Of a DNA stretch of 14,028 bases, positions 6,198-12,614 are shown piece after piece. The DNA is from an uncultured Selenomonadales bacterium (GTDB lineage Bacteria; Bacillota; Negativicutes; Selenomonadales; Selenomonadaceae). A program made the translations under genes and the position numbers. The number at the start of each line of letters is the position of its first letter. Position 1 is the stretch's first letter. The stretch spans positions 1 through 14,028 of the forward strand of contig CALGGP010000091.1 in NCBI GenBank assembly GCA_937915885.1, in the 5' to 3' direction. The notes under the pieces are model-generated. The model ran no database searches, was not told the origin of the DNA, and worked only from the letters and a program-made list of their open reading frames with translations.

Positions 6198-7141
6198 CAT
6201 TGCTTTATCACCGTTTTGCCGTCGAGCTCCGAAATCAAATACAGCGGTCGTCGTTTGCTCTCGTTGAATATCCGTCCGAGATATTCTCCGATGATCCCAA
6301 GGAATAATAATTGCACGCCGCCGATGAATAAGATCACCGAGATCAGCGACGGGTAACCTTGTACTTCGTCGCCGTAGAGCAGCGTCTTTATCACCACGAA
6401 AATCATGTACAACATCGCCGCCGTCGATAAAATACAGCCGAGGAACGATGCAAATCTCAACGGGATCATCGTGAAGCTCGTGATGCCCTCGAGCGCCAAA
6501 TTGAATAATTTCCAGTAATTCCACTTCGTCCGTCCCGCCGCACGCGCCGACCGATCGAAGAGGAGTTCTTTTTTTTCAAAGCCTATCCAACTGAACATGC
6601 CCTTCGTGTACCGTTGAGCCTCGCGCATCATCTTCAGCGCCTCCACGCACTGTCGATCCAACAATCGAAAATCCCCGACGTCGATTTGGATCGGAAAATC
6701 CGTCATGCGCTGCAATAATTTATAATACGTGTGCGACGACCATTTTTTGAACCACGACTCGCCGTCGCGACTTCGACGTTTCGCGCTCACGTCCTTATAG
6801 CCGCGCCGCCACCAGTCGATCATCTCAGGCACCAACTCCGGCGGGTCTTGCAAGTCCGCGTCCATGATGATCACCGCGTCGCCTTCGACGTGATCCAGCC
6901 CCGCTATCATCGCCGCCTCTTTGCCGAAATTCCTCGACAACCCCACGTAATGAACGCGCTCGTCACGCCGACGAAGTTCTCTCATCAATTCAAGCGTCCC
7001 GTCCGTCGACCCGTCGTTGACAAATATATACCGAAATTCGCAGCCGTTAATCCCGTCGAGCACCTTCGACACTCGCTCATAAAATTTTTCGAGCACCGCC
7101 TCTTCGTTGTAGCACGGCACTAATATTTCTATCGTCGGCAT
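6179..7141 (-). CDS. GtrB/DPM1-like family 2 glycosyltransferase (polyprenyl-phosphate sugar transferase)
   Basis: This 320-aa membrane-anchored GT2 enzyme probably transfers a sugar from a nucleotide donor to undecaprenyl phosphate on the cytoplasmic face for envelope glycan decoration. The GT-A domain starts at once (EILVPCYNEEAVL), with VNDGSTDGT (about 41-49), LSRNFGKEAA and the metal-binding DADLQDPPE (94-102). Two C-terminal TM helices follow (about 231-257 and 266-290), ending GEYLGRIFNESKRRPLY, typical of the GtrB/YfdH/DPM1-like group. I chose ATG at 7141: GGGG is 7 nt upstream, and a strong promoter lies at 7186-7158, which rules out the longer frame to 7201. The last residues (VIRNS) are encoded by a short ATTACGA repeat. 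The specific sugar is unknown. Confidence 0.93.
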   Translation of the reverse strand: MPTIEILVPCYNEEAVLEKFYERVSKVLDGINGCEFRYIFVNDGSTDGTLELMRELRRRDERVHYVGLSRNFGKEAAMIAGLDHVEGDAVIIMDADLQDPPELVPEMIDWWRRGYKDVSAKRRSRDGESWFKKWSSHTYYKLLQRMTDFPIQIDVGDFRLLDRQCVEALKMMREAQRYTKGMFSWIGFEKKELLFDRSARAAGRTKWNYWKLFNLALEGITSFTMIPLRFASFLGCILSTAAMLYMIFVVIKTLLYGDEVQGYPSLISVILFIGGVQLLFLGIIGEYLGRIFNESKRRPLYLISELDGKTVIKQCVIRNS

Positions 7142-7157
7142 CTGCTCACCCCGCGCC

Positions 7158-7186
7158 ATTATAAAAAATTCGCTTGCCGTTGACAA
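7158..7186 (-). promoter_or_regulatory. Sigma-A promoter of the glycosyltransferase gene
   Basis: On the minus strand TTGTCA (7186-7181), a 17-bp spacer and a perfect TATAAT (7163-7158) form a near-consensus promoter. It lies just upstream of the chosen ATG at 7141. Its -35 overlaps that of the divergent promoter by 5 bp. Confidence 0.85.
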
Positions 7187-7208
7187 CCGCCCCGCCGACA
7201 TTTATATT
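7180..7208 (+). promoter_or_regulatory. Sigma-A promoter of the dynamin-like operon
   Basis: TTGACA at 7180-7185, a 17-bp spacer and TATATT at 7203-7208 form a near-consensus promoter. The transcript would start about 25-30 nt before the GTPase ATG. Its -35 is nearly superimposed on the -35 of the glycosyltransferase promoter, within the palindrome GTTGACAAC. Confidence 0.85.
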
Positions 7209-7241
7209 GAGAACATCATTATTATCAGAGGTGATGCTTTT

Positions 7242-8714
7242 ATGGCTTTCAACAATCCCAACATCGAGCGCCGGTATCGGGAGCGCATCAGGGCGATCGA
7301 TCTGCTCGTCAACGGCGCTGTCGATCCTCAACGCTACGCTTGGGACGCCACCGCACGACGGTGCGCCGTCCGCGTCGAGCAGATCAAAAATCTTTTCGAC
7401 GACAAAATTTTTTCCGAGGACAGAGACAAGGAGATCACCGATATCGGACGTGATCTCTCAACGTTCCTGTTGAAATGCGCCGACCCCGAATATCAGGTGG
7501 CGCTCGTCGGCACGATCAAAGCCGGCAAGTCGACGTTGATCAACGCGCTGCTCAATTACGAGTTGGCGTCGACGCACATCACGCCGGAGACCGCCGCGCT
7601 CACAAAATTTAAGCGCGCCGATGAAGATTTCGTCGAGGTCTCATTCTACACTCAAGACGAGTGGACGGAACTTTGGAAGAGTGCAACGTCGACGACGAAC
7701 ACCGTTTTCGTCGAGGAGTATAACAAGCTCGGAGCCGAAAACGAAAAGCCCAAGTGGCTCGGTCGGGCGCCGAAAAAAATGTCGTTCGGCGATCGTCAAC
7801 AACTCCGCGCGGAGATCGAGCGTCGGACTTCTTCCAAAAGCCCGCAACATTATTTCGTCAAAGAAGTGGTCGTCGGATTGAAGGACTTCGATTTGCCCGA
7901 GGGCGTCGTGTTGATCGATACGCCGGGGCTGAATGATGTCGTCAAGTTTCGATCCGACATCACCGATCAGTACATCGCTCGAGCAAACGCCGTGCTGATG
8001 TGCGTCAAGAGTGACAAACTCGAGGGCGGTGAACTGATCACGTTGAATCGCGTCTTCAAAAATACTCACGGCAAGGTCGAAAAAGTTTTCGTGATCGCCA
8101 CGCAAACCGACACGCTCACCAATCCCGAGGACGATTGGCAGGCTCAACAGGGCGAGTGGACGAAGTACCTCAAGGGCGCGGATTATTTCAACGGCGTCAA
8201 TCTGGTGCAGAGTAATTTGATTCCGGTGTCGGCGTCGCTGTTCAGTCTGCTCGAAAAATATCGGCGCGGAGAATTTGACGGACCGAAGGACAAAGATTAT
8301 CGCGCGTTTCGCTCGATTCTGATGAAGTACGGCATCTTCGACGAGTCGGAGCTGGGCGATCAATTTGCGCGGCTCGAGGAGATGACAAACATTCGTCGGC
8401 TGCTGCACATCCTCAAGACGCGTGTCGTGGCGAAGTACAAAGAGGATTTGGTTGACGGGATCGTCCGCGATTATGATCATTACGCGGCGCAAATTCGAGA
8501 GATCATGGAGAAAAAACGGACGGCGCAGGAACGGCTCATCGCCGACACGCAAAAGGACATCGAGCAGATTCAGGCGGAGCGCAATCAAAAACTCGACGAG
8601 CTGAAGACGATCAAGGAGTCGAAAGAAGAATTAGCGGAGTTCGTCAAAAGATTGCGCGTCGAAATGTCGGACGCGGTTGATGCGGCAATGGAAGAAATTC
8701 GGAAGGCACATTGA
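7242..8714 (+). CDS. Dynamin-family GTPase
   Basis: This 490-aa large GTPase of the dynamin superfamily has all G motifs in order: G1 GTIKAGKST (90-98), a G2 threonine region TPETAALT (114-121), G3 DTPGLND (226-232), a G4-type TQTD (287-290, Gln in place of the usual Lys) and a G5-like SA (330-331). A helical region of about 85 residues precedes the G domain. After it come about 60 residues, then a long charged helix (about 395-490) predicted to be coiled coil. Members of this superfamily polymerise on and remodel membranes, but no membrane-inserting paddle or TM segment is visible, and the protein is shorter than most bacterial dynamins. GAGGTGAT lies 6 nt before the ATG. It heads a four-gene operon. 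Exact subfamily unknown. Confidence 0.88.
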   Translation: MAFNNPNIERRYRERIRAIDLLVNGAVDPQRYAWDATARRCAVRVEQIKNLFDDKIFSEDRDKEITDIGRDLSTFLLKCADPEYQVALVGTIKAGKSTLINALLNYELASTHITPETAALTKFKRADEDFVEVSFYTQDEWTELWKSATSTTNTVFVEEYNKLGAENEKPKWLGRAPKKMSFGDRQQLRAEIERRTSSKSPQHYFVKEVVVGLKDFDLPEGVVLIDTPGLNDVVKFRSDITDQYIARANAVLMCVKSDKLEGGELITLNRVFKNTHGKVEKVFVIATQTDTLTNPEDDWQAQQGEWTKYLKGADYFNGVNLVQSNLIPVSASLFSLLEKYRRGEFDGPKDKDYRAFRSILMKYGIFDESELGDQFARLEEMTNIRRLLHILKTRVVAKYKEDLVDGIVRDYDHYAAQIREIMEKKRTAQERLIADTQKDIEQIQAERNQKLDELKTIKESKEELAEFVKRLRVEMSDAVDAAMEEIRKAH

Positions 8715-8732
8715 TGAAGGCGAGGGTTTGAC

Positions 8733-9740
8733 GTGGGGATTTTCGGTAAATTGTTTAAAGCGGCGGTGTCCGTGGTATTTCCGGCAGCGGCTCCGATCGT
8801 GGCGGCGGTTACGGCGGCGTCGACGATCAATACGGCGCGAAAGGTCGTCCAAAAAATTTTTGAGCCGAGCTCGAGTAGCCCGCCGTATGATTACGAATAC
8901 GAACGGCGTCAACGAGAACGGCGCGAGCGCGAAGAGCGCGAACTTCGGGATCGACAGGATCGGGAGCGTTGGGAGCGCGAACGTCAAGCGCGCGAGGCGG
9001 AAGAACGTCGGCGTCGCGAGCGCGAATATCAGCAGCGGTTGGAAGAAGAGCGCAAACGTCTTGCGGAAGAAAAGCGTCAGCAGGAAGAAGCGCTCCGACA
9101 AATAAAAGAGGCGCAATTGCGTGCGGAGGCGCGGGCGCGCGAGATCGAAGAGATGAATGAAATGGTGCGGAAATATCGTCAGTCGTTCCGAACGATGGCG
9201 TCATCGATCGAGCGCAAGAGCCAACAGTGCATCGATATCGTGTTCGACGGGCTGATGCAGGCGCTGTGTCGCGACGAGAGGCTGTCGAATTCGTACGGGA
9301 TCAAGCGGCTCGAGCGTCAACACGACGACGTTCGCAAGCGCGTCGAAGGTCGGATCATCAATCGGATCGACATGAGGATCACGTTGGACGACGAGGAATG
9401 CGCGGCGATCTTCCGCATGCCCAAGGATAAGGGCGATAAGGCAACGATGATGGACGAGTTCGGCAATCGGATTCTCACCGAGGCGAAAGAGGAGTTAGCT
9501 CAGTTCGTCGCGCAAACACTTCGACAGCAGGCGGAGGACGTCACTGATTCGGTGCAGAATTATCTCGAGGATATGGAGCGCAAAACCGTCGAGGCGCAAA
9601 ACAAATACGCGGCTTGGGAGCGCGAGAAGGAAAATAATTCGTTCGATGCGGAGGCGGAGCAACTTCCGGCGCGGATCAAATTGTATGCGATCGAGTGCGT
9701 TGAAAGTCGGCTCGACGACAAAATGAACAGGGCGGCGTGA
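8733..9740 (+). CDS. Hydrophobic-N-terminus, long coiled-coil protein (dynamin partner candidate)
   Basis: I do not recognise the family of this 335-aa protein. Residues 1-43 are hydrophobic to amphipathic (VSVVFPAAAPIVAAVTAAST), suited to membrane association. Residues about 57-146 are an almost uninterrupted Arg/Glu-rich coiled coil. Residues about 147-335 form a separate, mostly helical domain with FDGLMQAL, DEECAAIFRM and LPARIKLYAIECVESRLD. GTG start, with GAGGG about 6 nt upstream. It follows the GTPase gene by 18 nt and precedes the next gene by 3 nt, so it is translated with them. Inference: it supplies the membrane-binding or stalk function that the short GTPase lacks. The coiled coil is low-complexity, so similarity searches should use the C-terminal domain. 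Confidence 0.75.
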   Translation: MGIFGKLFKAAVSVVFPAAAPIVAAVTAASTINTARKVVQKIFEPSSSSPPYDYEYERRQRERREREERELRDRQDRERWERERQAREAEERRRREREYQQRLEEERKRLAEEKRQQEEALRQIKEAQLRAEARAREIEEMNEMVRKYRQSFRTMASSIERKSQQCIDIVFDGLMQALCRDERLSNSYGIKRLERQHDDVRKRVEGRIINRIDMRITLDDEECAAIFRMPKDKGDKATMMDEFGNRILTEAKEELAQFVAQTLRQQAEDVTDSVQNYLEDMERKTVEAQNKYAAWEREKENNSFDAEAEQLPARIKLYAIECVESRLDDKMNRAA

Positions 9741-9743
9741 GTT

Positions 9744-9998
9744 ATGAGTGACGAATACGAGCTGTTAGTGAATGATGTGCTTGCGCTCGAAGAACGGGTC
9801 GCGGCAATGGAGCATGAGATCGACGGGCTTGCCGAAGAATTTGATCGGCAGCTTGATATGTTCGCGGAACTGTCGGCGCACATCGAAGGCGTTGAAAAAT
9901 ATTTGTCGGCTCTGGAAGAATTGATGCGCTTGATAGCCGCCAATCAGATGCTCGAGGAAGTCGGCGCGGGAGATGAGGACACCAACAATGCAAAATGA
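9744..9998 (+). CDS. Small coiled-coil protein
   Basis: An 84-aa acidic, helical protein with heptad-like hydrophobics (LALEERVAAMEHEIDGLAEEF) and a distinctive YLSALEELMRLIAANQML segment near the C-terminus. The start follows the previous stop by 3 nt, and its own stop overlaps the next gene by 11 nt, indicating translational coupling. The YLSALEELMRL...ANQML segment recurs in the N-terminal part of the downstream Sel1 protein, so the two are related by duplication. Function unknown; adaptor or oligomerisation role is inferred. Confidence 0.72.
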   Translation: MSDEYELLVNDVLALEERVAAMEHEIDGLAEEFDRQLDMFAELSAHIEGVEKYLSALEELMRLIAANQMLEEVGAGDEDTNNAK

Positions 9999-11028
9999 TG
10001 ATGCGCTCAACGCGCGGCAACTCAACGTCAACGCACTCGAGGTGATGCGGCTCAATATCAATGCGCTTGAGATGCGATTGGATCAACTGTCGAAAACGGT
10101 CGGGCGCATGAAAAAAGAATTGCGTCGTGAGCGGTTGCGTGATGCGTCGCAACGCCGCGCGGAGATCGACAAACATTTGTCGGCGATCGAAAATCTGATG
10201 CGGTTGACGGCAGTCAATCAGATGCTGTCGAAAACCGATCGGGCGATTGAAAATCTCGTCGCGCTCAAATACAATCTCGACGACTTCAACAGTTTGCTGC
10301 GTGCGGCGCGGCTCGGGAGTGTCGAGGCGATGTACGACCTCGGCAATACGTTTCGATTCGGCGTCAACGTCGGAGAAAATGTTCGGGACGCGGTGGCTTG
10401 GTACGACGGGGCGGCGAAAGAAAATTATGCGCCGGCGATCGCGGAGTTGGCGTCGTGCTACAACTTCGGCGTAGGCGTTGAGATGAACGAGCAGAAGGCG
10501 ATCGAGCTTTATATGAAGGCGGCGGAATTGGGCTCGACGGAGGCGATGTGTCGGCTGGCGGACATGTATTTTTACGCCGACGAGCCGAATTATGATTATG
10601 CGTTTAAATGGTATTTGCAGGCGGCGGCGCTCAATGATGACGAGGGCATGCACCGAGTCGGGCGGTGTTATTTCAACGGTTGGGGCGTCGAGCTCGACAA
10701 GGGCAAGGCGTTTGATTGGCATAGACGTGCGGCGGAGCTTGGCAATGTTGAGTCGATGTATGCGGTCGGGATGATGTATTTGACGGGCGACGGCGTTGCG
10801 AAAAATAAATATGACGGCTTCGATTGGCTCAAGCGTGCGGTCGAAGTGCTTGACGAGCGCGGGATGAATTTGCCGGACGCGCCGATTTATGAGTTGGCTT
10901 GTTGTTATCGAGATGGCGAAGGCACCGATAAGGACGAAGAGAAGGCGCTCGAATTGTTCAGGCGCGTTGCCGAGCACGGCGTAGAGTATCAGTCCCGCGC
11001 GGAGCAGGCGATCGCCGACACTCCGTAA
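9988..11028 (+). CDS. Sel1-like repeat protein with coiled-coil N-terminus
   Basis: This 346-aa protein has about 90 N-terminal residues of coiled coil, including HLSAIENLMRLTAVNQML, which matches the small upstream protein. About six Sel1-like (TPR-related) repeats follow, with recurring A..LG..Y..G.GV..D..KA..W...AAE.G patterns, e.g. GSTEAMCRLADMYF and GNVESMYAVGMMYLTGDGV. Sel1 repeats usually scaffold protein complexes. ATG at 9988 has GAGG 9 nt upstream and overlaps the preceding gene; an upstream ATG at 9973 lacks a good RBS. It is last in the dynamin operon. Its 3' end overlaps the convergent minus-strand membrane gene by 40 bp. No signal peptide, so it is probably cytoplasmic. Confidence 0.88.
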   Translation: MQNDDALNARQLNVNALEVMRLNINALEMRLDQLSKTVGRMKKELRRERLRDASQRRAEIDKHLSAIENLMRLTAVNQMLSKTDRAIENLVALKYNLDDFNSLLRAARLGSVEAMYDLGNTFRFGVNVGENVRDAVAWYDGAAKENYAPAIAELASCYNFGVGVEMNEQKAIELYMKAAELGSTEAMCRLADMYFYADEPNYDYAFKWYLQAAALNDDEGMHRVGRCYFNGWGVELDKGKAFDWHRRAAELGNVESMYAVGMMYLTGDGVAKNKYDGFDWLKRAVEVLDERGMNLPDAPIYELACCYRDGEGTDKDEEKALELFRRVAEHGVEYQSRAEQAIADTP

Positions 11029-12614
11029 TACTTCGCGAAGGTGACGTTGTGACCGTCGAGAGGATCGCTCGAGAGATCGCCGCCGATCGACATTGCCGCC
11101 GAGCCGAATATCCGAAGCCCCAAAATTTTTTCGAGCCTTCGAGTCGGATTGAGAGGCGACACTTCGATCAATTCTTTCGACCGTTGAGCGTCGATCAGCT
11201 CGAGCCGCCGTTGAGTTTGACGGTAAATCGACACGTCGGAGTAAAGGCTGCCGACGATGCTCAACGTCCACATCACGCCGATCACCGTCAACGGCACTAC
11301 AAATTTTTTCGGGTCGAAATTTATTTGATCAAAAGCCGTCGTCGATGCGATCATCAAAAAGATCGCCGACATGAAACACGATCGAAGCGGCAATTCGGGC
11401 GAGAAAATCATTATGAGCGGCACGAGCAATCCCGCCGCCAAACAAGTTTTTATCGATCCCAACGGTCGGCGTTTGAAGATCAGAATGGCGATCGGCACGA
11501 ACAAAATCAGTTCGGCAAAGATAATTTGGAGTGCGATAAAAAGATGATCAACGATCAGCGCCGTCGACAAAACGAAGTCGGGGTGGCTCAACTGCAGTCG
11601 GTTGAAGTTGCCGGGCGCGAAAATTAATAATGCGAAGCCGATCAGAAAAAATATTAATCCGACGGATTGATCCGCGCGGATTTTTTTTTGTTGCACAATC
11701 AAAGCGATCGCGACAAACAATGTGGCGAGACCTCCGGCTTCGTTTGACCATCCCGCCAACAATCCCAACGGCGCCGATAAAAATGTGCGGGCGCCGCCAC
11801 CGCTCCCACCCACTAATGGCAGCGCCCAACCGAGGACGGCATGCCCACCCCGCGTTGGCGGCGCCCCGTCTTCGATCGTTGAGTCGGACGTCCGCAGGGC
11901 GCAGAAGGCGGGCGGGCGATCGAATAATCCGTCGGCGCCGAGCGTTGGCAGTTGCGAGCCGACGAGGAATGGCGGCGCGCCTCCTTCAACCGTTGAGCGT
12001 GGCGTCCGCAGGGCGGGTGGGGTGAGTAGTCGGGAAAATAAGCCGTCGGCTCCGAGCGTTGGCAGCTGCGAGCCGACGAGAGTTGGCGCCGCCCCGTCTT
12101 CGATCGTTGAGTCGGACGTTCGCAGGGCGGGTGGGCGAGAGATAAAATATATGAACAGCAGTTGAGCAACGCCCGCCCATAAATAATTGCAGGCGCCCGT
12201 CAACCATTGCATGGTGCTGATCCATTCGGGCACGGCGAGCCACAATCCGAACGCGATCCACAATAAATTTTTCGTCGACAAACGGACGTCGGCGAGCCGC
12301 GCAATCAAAAATATCAGCGCGACGAACATCAGAGTGTTTGCGACGTTAAAATAAATTTTGCCGATCCATATAAAAAATTGGATCAACGTGTGCGCGGGAG
12401 TGCGTCCGCCCCAAGTCATGTAGTGAGACCATTGCGAGCGGATCAGATCGTCGATCGAATTGACGCGCTCGATTGTGTCGCTCACGCCGTATAAAATATT
12501 GCCTACATGATCGCCGTCCCAAATGAACGCGTAGGAAAAATCGTCCGCCGCCAACGGCAACAACGCGTTCCTCACAAAAAATATCAGCGCGATAATCGCC
12601 AACGTTAATCTCAT
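10989..12614 (-). CDS. DUF6056-like multi-pass membrane protein with in-frame repeat insert
   Basis: This 541-aa polytopic protein has about ten predicted TM segments and resembles the DUF6056 family of uncharacterised, possibly GT-C-type, envelope-glycan proteins. Typical features are an N-terminal TM helix followed by PLAADDFSYAF, MTWGGRTPAH, ACNYLWAG and GLLAGWSNEAGG, then a C-terminal soluble domain of about 75 residues. Residues 161-276 are not family-like: two 38-aa units plus a partial third (starts PPALRTSDST, ends LPTLGADGLF...) and the translated foldback element, all in frame. The flanking charges (ISR before, KKIR after the next helix pair) suggest the insert is on a cytoplasmic loop. 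ATG at 12614 overlaps the upstream paralog's TGA (ATGA), and GAGG lies 7 nt upstream. Its last 40 bp overlap the convergent Sel1 gene. Confidence 0.82.
   Translation of the reverse strand: MRLTLAIIALIFFVRNALLPLAADDFSYAFIWDGDHVGNILYGVSDTIERVNSIDDLIRSQWSHYMTWGGRTPAHTLIQFFIWIGKIYFNVANTLMFVALIFLIARLADVRLSTKNLLWIAFGLWLAVPEWISTMQWLTGACNYLWAGVAQLLFIYFISRPPALRTSDSTIEDGAAPTLVGSQLPTLGADGLFSRLLTPPALRTPRSTVEGGAPPFLVGSQLPTLGADGLFDRPPAFCALRTSDSTIEDGAPPTRGGHAVLGWALPLVGGSGGGARTFLSAPLGLLAGWSNEAGGLATLFVAIALIVQQKKIRADQSVGLIFFLIGFALLIFAPGNFNRLQLSHPDFVLSTALIVDHLFIALQIIFAELILFVPIAILIFKRRPLGSIKTCLAAGLLVPLIMIFSPELPLRSCFMSAIFLMIASTTAFDQINFDPKKFVVPLTVIGVMWTLSIVGSLYSDVSIYRQTQRRLELIDAQRSKELIEVSPLNPTRRLEKILGLRIFGSAAMSIGGDLSSDPLDGHNVTFAKYYGVSAIACSARD
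11789..11867 (-). repeat. Dispersed foldback element, copy R3, inside a coding region
   Basis: A 79-bp copy starting GGGCGCCGCCACCGCTCCCA and ending CCCCGCGTTGGCGGCGCCCC, with the internal CAACCGAGGACGGCATGCCC block shared with R4. It is read in frame by the DUF6056-like gene and encodes about PPTRGGHAVLGWALPLVGG. The junction TFL...GLLAGW immediately follows. Confidence 0.8.
11868..12134 (-). repeat. 114-bp tandem repeats inside the downstream DUF6056-like gene
   Basis: CGCAGGG recurs at 11893, 12007 and 12121, exactly 114 bp apart, and AGCGTTGGCAG recurs at 11941 and 12055. The period is 38 codons, so frame is kept. There are two full units and a partial third that runs into foldback element R3. 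The encoded motif S-T-[IV]-E-[DG]-G-A is shared with the 66-bp repeats of the upstream paralog. Confidence 0.85.

Noticed and set aside
7142..7201. 20-residue N-terminal extension of the glycosyltransferase
   Set aside because: It would be encoded across the gene's own -35 and -10; the shorter start has an RBS and begins at the GT2 domain.
9742..11271. Minus-strand 509-codon open frame
   Set aside because: Antisense to the small coiled-coil and Sel1 genes; Arg-rich translation without domains. The Sel1 repeats on the plus strand are clear.
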